Source: Symbiodinium natans
Taxonomy: Eukaryota; Sar; Dinophyceae; Suessiales; Symbiodiniaceae
NCBI GenBank assembly: GCA_905221605.1
Contig: CAJNDS010001935.1
Coordinates: 353,501 to 369,484 of the forward strand
DNA length: 15,984 nt
Direction: 5' to 3'
The position numbers and the translations under genes are program-made. Position 1 is the first letter of the stretch. The number at the start of each line of letters is the position of its first letter. Positions 1 to 6,952 of this stretch are shown here, piece by piece. Under the pieces are notes generated by a model. It was not told where the DNA came from, searched no databases, and saw only the letters and a program-made list of their open reading frames with translations.

Positions 1-161
1 GGCGCCGGGGCCAGGCTCGAGCCACTTGGTGCCTCCGGAATTCAGGACAACTTAACAGAAAAAAAACACTCCCTACCTCAGCTACGGCTCATGTTATCTG
101 GCTTGAGCTTAATGCAATCTTAACACCCCACATATGCTACAAACATCTTCCTGATGCTTAG

Positions 162-254
162 ATGCACCGGCAAGCTTCAGGCGAGCCCCAGGAACGCGCC
201 TCCGGCGCAACATCGGATGTCGAAGCTGGCGGAGTTGCCTACAAGAAAAGATGA
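162..254 (+). CDS. Short exon-like reading frame (30 codons), unknown product
   Basis: An ATG frame reads MHRQASGEPQERASG... and ends ...AGGVAYKKR before TGA. The composition is hydrophilic and protein-like (S, E, G, A rich). The ATG is directly preceded by TTAG, so this could be a terminal exon after an AG acceptor or a tiny stand-alone ORF. A longer overlapping frame (154-420) looks less protein-like. No family is recognised. Confidence 0.2.
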   Translation: MHRQASGEPQERASGATSDVEAGGVAYKKR

Positions 255-531
255 AGGAACATCAGGGTTCATGCCTGGTTGTGCATGCTCTCATGATCAG
301 AAAGCCGAGGCCCCAGGCCTAAGGCGTTTAGGGTCAAAGCACAACCCACCTTCTTTATCCCGCCCCCAAGTCTCGGTTTGGCCAGGGGCCCTGGTAGTTT
401 GGCTGCACTTAGCAGGGTAGCTACAAATTTAGTTTTGAGCTGCCTTATTAAGAAATCCAATAAAACCAAAAAGGCTAAGGATCTAAAGTTACAGTAAAGC
501 ACCACAGAGGTAAGGGTCGCCCATACCACTT
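255..531. other. No recognisable feature
   Basis: I see no convincing gene or repeat here. Overlapping short ORFs occur on both strands, with a composition that favours none of them. Confidence 0.4.
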
Positions 532-812
532 CTGGACCTTTATGGGCTGCTATGGACCCCCCCATGCACCTGCTAGGATGCCCTATGGACCCTCGATGGT
601 CCGCCTATGCACACTTTTCTCATGGACCTGTTGTGGACTCATCATGGCCTTGTGGACCTTTGTATACTGCTAGGGTCCTGCACTACAGCATGAACGCTAT
701 GGATCACTTTGACGTTCTGGACCGCTTGTGGACCCCTGTGCATTCTCTCTGGGGGTGCATGTGCCTTTTGTATGAACCTTCTATGGACCCCCTATGAACA
801 TTCTATGAACTT
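532..812. repeat. Degenerate ATGGACC minisatellite
   Basis: The motif TATGGACC and variants (TGTGGACC, CATGGACC, TATGAACC, ATGGTCC) recur about every 15-30 bases, often followed by a pyrimidine-rich spacer (CCTNTG, CTTCT). Spacing is irregular, so it is an old, diverged minisatellite. The ORF across it (552-797) is a by-product of the repeat. Confidence 0.6.
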
Positions 813-886
813 GGCCTCGGACAGTTCACAGGTGCAGTGCTGATTGCTAATATGGCAGAGTTGGAGTGGAATGTCGCAACACAATT

Positions 887-1192
887 ATGCAAGCAAGGAA
901 GACTATGTATCGGAGAACTCGGCTCCTGCGCCGGGACCTCATGAGAGACACGCCAAAAAACTTAGTCCAACGGTTCTGGCAACATGTTGTCATGTTAACA
1001 CCTTCAGTCCGAGGTGTGAACAGAGCGGTTCAGCTCTTGGCCACTACACCGCATGGTCTTTGCCTTACCGAAAATACCAGGATTTGGTCGGCTGAGGTGC
1101 CTACTCGGCTCGGTTCTTCCCAGCGCTCAGCTCCACCCATAAACAAGCCCAAGGGCTGTTTCTGGAATTTGTGTAGGACCATCTCTGGTTGA
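887..1192 (+). CDS. Hypothetical ORF (about 101 codons), unknown
   Basis: From the ATG at 887 the frame reads MQARKTMYRRTRLLRRDL... and ends ...CFWNLCRTISG. The first half is Arg-rich and amphipathic (RDTPKNLVQRFWQHVVML), which looks protein-like. A competing frame from the ATG at 852 gives a 30-codon peptide (MAELEWNVATQLCKQGRL...) with an A at -3, so coding potential here is ambiguous. No domain recognised. Confidence 0.2.
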   Translation: MQARKTMYRRTRLLRRDLMRDTPKNLVQRFWQHVVMLTPSVRGVNRAVQLLATTPHGLCLTENTRIWSAEVPTRLGSSQRSAPPINKPKGCFWNLCRTISG

Positions 1193-1548
1193 GAATTACA
1201 GATTTGAGCACGACTCGGCCGCACCGAGGAGGGGGGTGCATTCGCGCGAATATTGCCCCGTAAAAAAGGTTCGGTCATCATGAAAACTCGCTCGCAGCTC
1301 AAGTTGTTTTCACCTGCCCATCAAACTACTCCATCCTGCTCGAGACACTACGTGAGTCACTTAGCCTGACCTCTGGGATTAGCTCAAAGCCACATAGATG
1401 TGGCCAGGTATGAAATGCTGATCTACCATTCAGACTCATCATTCTCCACCGAGTAGTGCACGCTTCTTGAGCCCCTCTGCCCCATGCCGAACATGCCCTC
1501 ATCTAGGAATCTAGGCTTGTGGGTCATCCCAGGAGGCCTTGACGGGCG
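1193..1548. other. No recognisable feature
   Basis: No repeat, RNA gene or convincing frame is seen. A small palindromic stretch (GCCACATAGATGTGGC, about 1389-1404) could form a hairpin but has no clear role. Confidence 0.4.
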
Positions 1549-1595
1549 ATGGTGGAAGAGCCGCCTCTGGAGCTGCCTGAGCAGCTCCCTGCGAG
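1549..1595 (+). CDS. Exon-like segment with a GT donor
   Basis: An ATG opens MVEEPPLELPEQLPA and runs to ...GCGAG followed by GTAGGACC, a plausible 5' splice site. The downstream sequence immediately becomes TTAGGGTTTAGGGG, so the putative intron starts with a telomere-like tract, as at the islands near 11.1 and 11.9 kb. Only 47 nt are involved and an overlapping frame is also open, so this is suggestive only. Confidence 0.22.
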
Positions 1596-1611
1596 GTAGG
1601 ACCTGTGCTGC

Positions 1612-1638
1612 TTAGGGTTTAGGGGTTTAGGGGTTTAG
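1612..1638 (+). repeat. Short telomere-like tract (TTTAGGG variant)
   Basis: TTAGGGTTTAGGGGTTTAGGGGTTTAG: about four units of TTTAGGG/TTTAGGGG on the plus strand. The repeat type is that of plants and alveolates. An interstitial position is shown by unique sequence on both sides. Confidence 0.85.
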
Positions 1639-1651
1639 AATCCAGACTTGG

Positions 1652-2191
1652 ATGAACCTCCTTCCTGGCACTTTGGAACAAAAAAACGTGCAAGAAAACC
1701 TTCGTCACGCCGAAGCAGGCTTTGGGGTAGATGGGGGGGGGCGCCAGGTCTTCATACCCCAAAGCCCTCATACCTCTGACTCCTCGGACCCAGATGATTC
1801 TTTGGCAGGGCAAGACTCCTGTTGTATCTGCATCGGCCACTGGGGCGGCTCCGGCCTGCCAAAGCTTGAGGATTCTTCGAAGACTCGCATGGGTTTCCTT
1901 TCGTTTCTGCGTGCTGAGACTGAACGATCACAAAGCCAGCAGCTCCCGAGATATAAAAAAAAAAAATATATATATATAAACAAAAGCAAGCACAAGCGCG
2001 CGCGTGCAACTACCACGATGTCTCACCACTTCGTCACTTCGTCCAAATCCCCCTGCTCTTGCAAAGTCCTCGGCATCCGGCTGCGGATCCCGGCTTGGCA
2101 TCGGAACTGGCGCCTCCCACATTGGCTGACCCTGAACAACCACCATTCTCAACCGCCAGACATAAGAACTCGCCAGGCCCCGCCCCCTTGA
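1652..2191 (+). CDS. Hypothetical ORF (179 aa), doubtful
   Basis: The longest ATG frame outside the tandem array. Its first ~80 residues are Ser/Asp rich (HTSDSSDPDDSLAGQDSCC), then it crosses an A/T simple repeat giving YKKKKYIYINKSK, then the repeat segment at 1911-2100. The minus strand of the same DNA also has open, Ser/Glu-rich frames and splice-like signals, so the coding strand is unresolved. No family recognised. Confidence 0.2.
   Translation: MNLLPGTLEQKNVQENLRHAEAGFGVDGGGRQVFIPQSPHTSDSSDPDDSLAGQDSCCICIGHWGGSGLPKLEDSSKTRMGFLSFLRAETERSQSQQLPRYKKKKYIYINKSKHKRARATTTMSHHFVTSSKSPCSCKVLGIRLRIPAWHRNWRLPHWLTLNNHHSQPPDIRTRQAPPP
1911..2100 (-). repeat. Diverged direct repeat, copy A (splice-like ends on minus strand)
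   Basis: This segment and 2454-2628 share blocks in the same order: GTGCTGAGACT, ACAAAGCCAG-AGCTCCCGAGA, an A-rich tract, CCACGAT-TCTCACCAC, CGTCCAAA and GTCCTCGGCATCCGGCTGCG. The A-rich middle and flanking exon-like parts differ. Read on the minus strand, the conserved core has the layout exon end, GTGAGA donor, T-rich tract, TCTCAG acceptor. Confidence 0.75.
1914..2026 (-). other. Candidate intron (113 nt), GTGAGA...TCTCAG
   Basis: On the minus strand a frame ending ...FGRSDEV meets GTGAGACATCG; after a T-rich tract the segment ends GTTCAGTCTCAG. Donor, pyrimidine tract and acceptor are in the right order and size for an alveolate intron. The paralogous segment at 2457-2543 keeps both ends, which supports selection on them or a shared mobile origin. 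Confidence 0.3.
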
Positions 2192-2453
2192 CCCAAAGGG
2201 ACCCGCATGCTGGCACGCAATTGCCTTTACTCTTGGCCTGCGTAATCAACTTAGGCCTATGATTTCGACGAGCTGGGCATGGGGTCGTCGGAAATATGTG
2301 CTTTCAGGGGAATGGATCGCATGCTTTAACCACAGCCAAAAGCTGGCGCGAATAGTCTTCCGCCGTTCGGCCGTTCCTTAGTGGGATCAGTAAAACCTCC
2401 CGGACGATGTGCATAGGATTCCTTTGCCTTCTACATTCCTGCTCACCGAGCAC

Positions 2454-2628
2454 GTGCTGAGACTCAACGGTCACAAAGCCAGTAGCTCCCGAGACAAAAA
2501 AGAAAAAGACTTGCAAGCATCGGCGACCACCACGATATCTCACCACTCAATCACTGCGTCCAAAGCATTCCCTGATATGCCCTGGGTTGCACAGTCCTCG
2601 GCATCCGGCTGCGGATCCCGGCTTGGCA
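2454..2628 (-). repeat. Diverged direct repeat, copy B (splice-like ends on minus strand)
   Basis: Relative of 1911-2100 with the same block order but a shorter A-rich middle. The last block (GCATCCGGCTGCGGATCCCG) is identical in the two copies. On the minus strand both copies encode DPQPDAED upstream of a GTGAGA site, so the repeated unit may include coding sequence. Confidence 0.75.
2457..2543 (-). other. Candidate intron (87 nt), GTGAGA...TCTCAG
   Basis: Paralogue of 1914-2026: GTGAGATATCG donor, CTTTTTCTTTTTTG tract and GTTGAGTCTCAG end on the minus strand. It directly follows the minus-strand frame at 2544-2944. Joining across it does not give a long continued frame, so splicing is unproven. 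Confidence 0.28.
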
Positions 2629-2944
2629 CCGCATCTGACGCCTGCGCACTGGAACCCGTACCGGCGGATGCCCCATCAGGCCGGTTCGGGTCACAAGTTC
2701 ACAAGGCTTCAAGATCTCCACACGTCTTCAACACAACAGGTACAACTTCTCTCAGCCCAGAACTGAAGCCCCAAGACTTCCCTAAGCCTCTGAGTGTTTC
2801 CCCCAACGGAACCGCCTCCGGCGATGCCTCCACTTTGGGGCGCTTCCTTGGCTGGCTTTCTTTGGCGGGCCTGTAGAAACACCGCTTCGCCGCTTCTGTC
2901 TGTGCGAAGTGGGCGCAGGTTTCATGTGTACCAACACTGTGCAC
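2544..2944 (-). pseudogene. Minus-strand gene-like segment with one in-frame TGA
   Basis: The frame is open from 2944 (no ATG) to a TGA at 2701-2699 (...TCGDLEAL), and in the same frame continues TCDPNRPDGASAGTG... to ...GNALDAVIE, where a GTGAGA donor-like site begins at 2543. The first part has a basic stretch (AKESQPRKRPKVEASPEA) that could be a nuclear localisation signal. No family is recognised. One stop in about 132 codons suggests a decayed exon, a terminal exon followed by another gene part, or a sequencing error. Confidence 0.28.
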
Positions 2945-3027
2945 TTGCGCCTGAGGGGTTCGATGCTGCGCGATAAAGTGAGCGCGACTGCGCTGTGAAC
3001 CAGGACGGTAGCGGGACTTAGGGTTGA

Positions 3028-3290
3028 CGGGTCTTCGCAGCAGGGCTTTTGGGGCTCCAGGTTCGGGACGCGATCGAGCTCAACGACCTGGGTCAGACAA
3101 ACCTGAACGGTAAACCTCCGGTTGTGCTGGCAGTAGGCACTTCGTACCCCTCGTCGGTCAGGTGCTGCTCCAAGGCTTGCACGAGGTCCTGCTCGTTGAT
3201 GAATGCTACAAAAACAGTATGCTCAAGAACTTTGACCTGCTGATCTTGCAACCTAGCTCACTCATTGCCCACACACGCAGAGTGTCAGTG
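3028..3290 (+). pseudogene. Plus-strand gene-like segment with an apparent frame change
   Basis: One frame, open from 3028, reads LGLQVRDAIELNDLGQT, then NGKPPVVLAVGTSYPS. Near 3140-3165 the protein-like signal moves to the next frame: VLLQGLHEVLLVDECYKNSM, then NFDLLILQPSSLIAHTRR. The LLVDE stretch resembles a Walker-B-like strand, but no P-loop is visible, so no function is given. A 1-nt deletion or sequencing error would explain the shift. An AG at 3039-3040 after TCTTCGC could be the acceptor. The frame then runs into the GT microsatellite and the gap. Confidence 0.33.
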
Positions 3291-3317
3291 AGTGTGAGTG
3301 AGTGAGTGAGTGAGTGA

Positions 3318-3362
<45 letters not shown>

Positions 3363-3384
3363 GGTGTGTGGGTGGGGGTGTGTG
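3281..3384 (+). repeat. GTGA / GT / GTGGG microsatellite
   Basis: Successive GTCAGTGAGTGTGAGT, (GTGA)n, (GT)n and GTGGGTGGGG blocks. The tract runs directly into the assembly gap, so it probably caused the gap. ORFs across it are artefacts. Confidence 0.95.
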
Positions 3385-3484
3385 NNNNNNNNNNNNNNNN
3401 NNNNNNNNNNNNNNNNNNNNNNNNNNNNNNNNNNNNNNNNNNNNNNNNNNNNNNNNNNNNNNNNNNNNNNNNNNNNNNNNNNNN
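3385..3484. other. Assembly gap (100 N)
   Basis: Exactly 100 unknown bases, a conventional placeholder for a gap of unknown size. The right flank starts inside the inverted-repeat element of the tandem array, so further array units may be missing. Confidence 0.99.
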
Positions 3485-3754
3485 CGACTTGATCTACTCC
3501 AAAACGAGTCTGACGCCAACCCCGCACCCCCTTTTTAACATTGGCTCTTGTCACGATGGAAGCGGTGCAAGATTTATGTCATTGGGCCTAATCTTGAAAA
3601 TCTGCTTTTCACCGCAATGTTAAAAAGGGGGAGAGGGGAGAGAATGTTTTGCACCCTTGAAAGTGGTGCAAGATTTCCTCCATCCACAGTCTCCAGACGT
3701 AGGCGCAGCCTCTAGCAACAAGGTCACAGGCGGTGCAAGATTTCCTCCATCCAC
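3485..3754. mobile_element. TIR element (family 1), truncated by gap
   Basis: Right ~270 bp of the same inverted-repeat element found complete at 4610-4966. The left arm is lost in the N gap. It keeps the central AACATTG...CAATGTT pairing and both right-hand copies of the terminal motif, ending CCTCCATCCAC. Confidence 0.85.
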
Positions 3755-3838
3755 CGACTCAACTGAGGAGGTTTTTTGAGAGCTGACACAACTGCAGAGC
3801 CACTGACGTGAGTCGCACCTTGCTGCTGTCAGCTATAT

Positions 3839-4162
3839 ATGTACTTCGCGACTTCTGCCTGTCATGCTTGCGGAGGGGCCGCGCAAGTCGATTTCTGCAT
3901 GTCATGCTGGCGGAGGCCATGCAAATCTTCTCCGTGTCAGGTGTATCGCGTGGATCCGACTCAAAGTCCTCAAACTAATGTCAGGCCTCTGGTAGCGTTG
4001 ACTGTGTTTTCACAGTCAACGTTCAGTCAACGTTCAGTCAACGTTACAGTCAACGTTACAGTCAACGTTACAGTCAACGTTGCCGAAATGCTACACCTGC
4101 CAGCAATTCCATGGCTTCCAAGCTTAAAAGCCAAAAAATCAAGTTTTTTTTGGGTTTTATAG
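3839..4162 (+). CDS. Cys-rich ORF in unit 1, probably not a complete gene
   Basis: From ATG: MYFATSACHACGGAAQVD, then FCMSCWRRPCKSSPC. The spacing CxxC-x8-CxxC resembles a zinc-binding knuckle, but after ~55 residues the frame enters the foldback and becomes VNVTVNV. An overlapping frame (VSRTLLLSAIYVLRDFCL..., stop TAA after KSSN in unit 1) is equally protein-like and stays open longer in unit 5. Copies occur in units 2 (5051), 3 (6252) and 4 (7104); unit 5 lacks the ATG (CTG). Confidence 0.22.
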   Translation: MYFATSACHACGGAAQVDFCMSCWRRPCKSSPCQVYRVDPTQSPQTNVRPLVALTVFSQSTFSQRSVNVTVNVTVNVTVNVAEMLHLPAIPWLPSLKAKKSSFFWVL

Positions 4163-4279
4163 TGAAAAACACGGATTTGCTGGCCCCGCCAGCATTTCCG
4201 CAACGTTGACTGTAACGTTGACTGTAACGTTGACTGAACGTTGACTGAACGTTGACTGTGAAAATGCAGTCAACGCTAC
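3992..4279. mobile_element. Foldback element (family 2), unit 1
   Basis: GTAGCGTTGACTG at one end pairs with CAGTCAACGCTAC at the other. The arms (~90 bp) consist of repeats of CAGTCAACGTT spaced 11-12 bp (CAGTCAACGTTA or CAGTCAACGTT), then GCCGAAATGCT pairing imperfectly with AGCATTTCCGC. The loop (~110 bp) holds CCATGGCTTCCAAGC and AAGTTTTTTTTGGG. The left arm also has its own hairpin, GTTGACTGTG-TTTT-CACAGTCAAC. No protein is encoded; VNVTVNV runs in ORFs are repeat by-products. Confidence 0.8.
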
Positions 4280-4317
4280 ACATGTAGCGATTGCTTTGAC
4301 TCAGATCTCCTTTGCAG

Positions 4318-4539
4318 GTCACGCGATACCTGAATGCCCAGCGTGTGTTTGCTGACCTGGTCATCCTCAAAGGCTCAATGCGGATCTGCAGATGGCGTGT
4401 TGTCGACGCACCGTCACGCAGCCCAACTAAATGAACCTTGCGACTCTTGCTCACACACCAATTTAACAAGCACAGCGCCGAAGCATCTCTACTCATCACA
4501 GAACTCGACCCCGATGTGTCGCCACTAGAAGTACTTTGA
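4318..4539 (+). pseudogene. Exon-like segment with one in-frame TGA (unit 1)
   Basis: It follows a good acceptor-like sequence, TCAGATCTCCTTTGCAG. The frame reads VTRYLNAQRVFADLVILKGS, then ...RSPTK, TGA (4432-4434), then TLRLLLTHQFNKHSAEASLL to ITELDPDVSPLEVL and TGA. Both parts look clearly protein-like in one frame. Family unknown. Units 4 and 5 have TGA for the CGA of VTRY, a 1-nt deletion (CAGCATTTTTTG) and loss of 5 nt at ACACCAATTTAAC, so they are more decayed. Confidence 0.35.
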
Positions 4540-4555
4540 AGCCCCAGGCAAGCAC

Positions 4556-4750
4556 ATGTTGGCCGGCAACGTGCAATCTGAAGCCTTGTTAAAGCCCATG
4601 CTGGGGACTGTGGATGGAGGAAATCTTGCACCGCTTTTGCATGGCCGGCCTGTGGCAAGGGATTTCAGTCGGTGGATGGAGGAAATCTTGCACCGCCGAC
4701 TTGATCTACTCCAAAACGAGTCTGACGCCAACCCCGCACCCCCTTTTTAA
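4556..4750 (+). CDS. ORF MLAGNVQ..., runs into TIR element (unit 1)
   Basis: ATG frame MLAGNVQSEALLKPMLG, then the element-derived TVDGGNLAPLLHGRP... and ...LLQNESDANPAPPF, TAA. Upstream the same frame is open to a TAG at 4526-4528 and reads KYFEAPGKH. Without the element (as at the 4/5 junction) the frame would read LLKPMLGTDSTEEVFRELRQ, so the element appears to interrupt an older coding frame while leaving it open. Confidence 0.28.
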   Translation: MLAGNVQSEALLKPMLGTVDGGNLAPLLHGRPVARDFSRWMEEILHRRLDLLQNESDANPAPPF

Positions 4751-4966
4751 CATTGGCTCTTGTCACGATGGAAGCGGTGCAAGATTTATGTCATTGGGCC
4801 TAATCTTGAAAATCTGCTTTTCACCGCAATGTTAAAAAGGGGGAGAGGGGAGAGAATGTTTTGCACCCTTGAAAGTGGTGCAAGATTTCCTCCATCCACA
4901 GTCTCCAGAAGTAGGCGCAGCCTCTAGCAACAAGGTCACAGGCGGTGCAAGATTTCCTCCATCCAC
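4610..4966. mobile_element. MITE-like TIR element (family 1), complete, 357 bp
   Basis: The ends are perfect 25-bp inverted repeats starting GTGGATGGAGGAAATC and ending CTTGCACCGC. A second copy of the motif lies inside each arm, and the centre pairs CCCTTTTTAACATTG with CAATGTTAAAAAGGG. No transposase is encoded. Compared with the empty junction at 7845-7857, it lies between GGGGAC and CGACTC with an extra AC, so a 2-bp AC target duplication is possible. The ORF MLAGNVQ... runs through its left arm. The superfamily cannot be named. Confidence 0.8.
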
Positions 4967-5203
4967 CGACTCAACTGAGGAGGTTTTTTGAGAGCTGACA
5001 CAACTGCAGAGCCACTGACGTGAGTCGCACCTTGCTGCTGTCAGCTATATATGTACTTCGCGACTTCTGCCTGTCATGCTTGCGGAGGGGCCACGCAAGT
5101 CGATTTCTGCATGTCATGCTGGCGGAGGCCATGCAAATCTTCTCCGTGTCAGGTGTATCGCGTGGATCCGACTCAAAGCCCTCAAACTAATGTCAGGCTT
5201 CTG

Positions 5204-5479
5204 GTAGCGTTGACTGTGTTTTCACAGTCAACGTTCAGTCAACGTTCAGTCAACGTTACAGTCAACGTTACAGTCAACGTTGCCGAAATGCTACACCTGC
5301 CAGCAATTCCATGGCTTCCAAGCTTAAAAGCCAAAAAATCAAGTTTTTTTTGGGTTTTATAGTGAAAAACACGGATTTGCTGGCCCCGCCAGCATTTCCG
5401 CAACGTTGACTGTAACGTTGACTGTAACGTTGACTGAACGTTGACTGAACGTTGACTGTGAAAATGCAGTCAACGCTAC
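5204..5479. mobile_element. Foldback element (family 2), unit 2
   Basis: Same as 3992-4279 but with one fewer 12-bp repeat in the left arm, so the two arms are of equal repeat number here. Confidence 0.8.
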
Positions 5480-5517
5480 ACATGTAGCGATTGCTTTGAC
5501 TCAGATCTCCTTTGCAG

Positions 5518-5739
5518 GTCACGCGATACCTGAATGCCCAGCGTGTGTTTGCTGACCTGGTCATCCTCAAAGGCTCAATGCGGATCTGCAGATGGCGTGT
5601 TGTCGACGCACCGTCACGCAGCCCAACTAAATGAACCTTGCGACTCTTGCTCACACACCAATTTAACAAGCACAGCGCCGAAGCATCTCTACTCATCACA
5701 GAACTCGACCCCGATGTGTCGCCACTAGAAGTACTTTGA
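5518..5739 (+). pseudogene. Exon-like segment, unit 2 copy
   Basis: Identical in the compared sequence to 4318-4539, including the internal TGA. Confidence 0.33.
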
Positions 5740-5755
5740 AGCCCCAGGCAAGCAC

Positions 5756-5950
5756 ATGTTGGCCGGCAACGTGCAATCTGAAGCCTTGTTAAAGCCCATG
5801 CTGGGGACTGTGGATGGAGGAAATCTTGCACCGCTTTTGCGTGGCCGGCCTGTGGCAAGGGATTTCAGTCGGTGGATGGAGGAAATCTTGCACCGCCGAC
5901 TTGATCTACTCCAAAACGAGTCTGACGCCAACCCCGCACCCCCTTTTTAA
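5756..5950 (+). CDS. ORF MLAGNVQ..., runs into TIR element (unit 2)
   Basis: Same as 4556-4750 with one replacement (His to Arg at TTGCGTGGC, a CpG site). Confidence 0.26.
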   Translation: MLAGNVQSEALLKPMLGTVDGGNLAPLLRGRPVARDFSRWMEEILHRRLDLLQNESDANPAPPF

Positions 5951-6167
5951 CATTGGCTCTTGTCACGATGGAAGCGGTGCAAGATTTATGTCATTGGGCC
6001 TAATCCTGAAAATCTGCTTTTCACCGCAATGTTAAAAAGGGGGGAGAGGGGAGAGAATGTTTTGCACCCTTGAAAGTGGTGCAAGATTTCCTCCATCCAC
6101 AGTCTCCAGAAGTAGGCGCAGCCTCTAGCAACAAGGTCACAGGCGGTGCAAGATTTCCTCCATCCAC
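5810..6167. mobile_element. MITE-like TIR element (family 1), complete, 358 bp
   Basis: Second complete copy, nearly identical to 4610-4966. The terminal motif occurs at 5810-5834, 5872-5896, 6078-6100 (reversed, shorter) and 6143-6167 (reversed); the central pair is 5941-5955 with 6027-6041. Confidence 0.8.
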
Positions 6168-6404
6168 CGACTCAACTGAGGAGGTTTTTTGAGAGCTGAC
6201 ACAACTGCAGAGCCACTGACGTGAGTCGCACCTTACTGCTGTCAGCTATATATGTACTTCGCGACTTCTGCCTGTCATGCTTGCGGAGGGGCCGCGCAAG
6301 TCGATTTCTGCATGTCATGCTGGCGGAGGCCATGCAAATCTTCTCCGTGTCAGGTGTATCGCGTGGATCCGACTCAAAGCCCTCAAACTAATGTCAGGCT
6401 TCTG

Positions 6405-6692
6405 GTAGCGTTGACTGTGTTTTCACAGTCAACGTTCAGTCAACGTTCAGTCAACGTTACAGTCAACGTTACAGTCAACGTTACAGTCAACGTTGCCGAA
6501 ATGCTACACCTGCCAGCAATTCCATGGCTTCCAAGCTTAAAAGCCAAAAAATCAAGTTTTTTTTGGGTTTTATAGTGAAAAACACGGATTTGCTGGCCCC
6601 GCCAGCATTTCCGCAACGTTGACTGTAACGTTGACTGTAACGTTGACTGAACGTTGACTGAACGTTGACTGTGAAAATGCAGTCAACGCTAC
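6405..6692. mobile_element. Foldback element (family 2), unit 3
   Basis: Same length and repeat count as the unit 1 copy (288 bp). Confidence 0.8.
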
Positions 6693-6730
6693 ACATGTAG
6701 CGATTGCTTTGACTCAGATCTCCTTTGCAG

Positions 6731-6952
6731 GTCACGCGATACCTGAATGCCCAGCGTGTGTTTGCTGACCTGGTCATCCTCAAAGGCTCAATGCGGATCT
6801 GCAGATGGCGTGTTGTCGACGCACCGTCACGCAGCCCAACTAAATGAACCTTGCGACTCTTGCTCACACACCAATTTAACAAGCACAGCGCCGAAGCATC
6901 TCTACTCATCACAGAACTCGACCCCGATGTGTCGCCACTAGAAGTACTTTGA
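6731..6952 (+). pseudogene. Exon-like segment, unit 3 copy
   Basis: Identical in the compared sequence to 4318-4539, including the internal TGA. Confidence 0.33.

Larger units (their letters stand above)
1..2468. repeat. Long direct repeat, left copy (2,468 bp)
   Basis: This block recurs at 13517-15984 with a constant offset of 13,516 bp. The first bases (GGCGCCGGGGCCAGG) and last bases (GTGCTGAGACTCAAC) match, and all six-frame translations I compared inside the two copies are identical, including the simple A/T tract near 1955. Near-perfect identity over such length means very recent duplication, a circular molecule sequenced past its start, or an assembly overlap. The true left edge cannot be seen because the window begins here. 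Confidence 0.97.
3755..4966 (+). repeat. Array unit 1 (1,212 bp)
   Basis: Order: a coding-like stub STEEVF then TGA (3777-3779), a Cys-rich frame (3839 on), foldback element (3992-4279), exon-like segment (4318-4539), frame MLAGNVQ... (4556 on), then the TIR element (4610-4966). Confidence 0.95.
4967..6167 (+). repeat. Array unit 2 (1,201 bp)
   Basis: Nearly identical to unit 1. Differences seen include one fewer 12-bp repeat in the left foldback arm, CAAAGCCC for CAAAGTCC, CCACGCAAG for CCGCGCAAG and an extra G in the element's G-run. Several differences are C/T or G/A changes at CpG. Confidence 0.95.

Noticed and set aside
269-565. Minus-strand 98-codon frame in the long repeat
   Set aside because: Composition does not look coding and no splice or start context supports it; it is open mainly because of local base composition.
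2409-2876. Plus-strand 155-codon frame
   Set aside because: Starts with GTG, no ATG; the minus strand over 2544-2944 is at least as protein-like and has splice-like ends.
2941-2985. Possible tRNA B-box (GGGGTTCGATGC)
   Set aside because: No matching A-box, no acceptor or anticodon stems can be drawn.
3262-3623. ORFs crossing the GT microsatellite and the N gap
   Set aside because: They translate simple repeat and unknown bases.
3998-4082. CRISPR-like regular short repeats (CAGTCAACGTT)
   Set aside because: The repeats are contiguous or spaced 0-1 bp without unique spacers, lie in inverted arms, and the context is eukaryotic.
4074-4658. Minus-strand 194-codon frame repeated in units 1 and 2 (and shortened in unit 3)
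   Set aside because: No ATG at the start (TTG), it crosses the whole foldback repeat, and the opposite strand carries better protein-like segments. Its repetition only reflects the tandem array.
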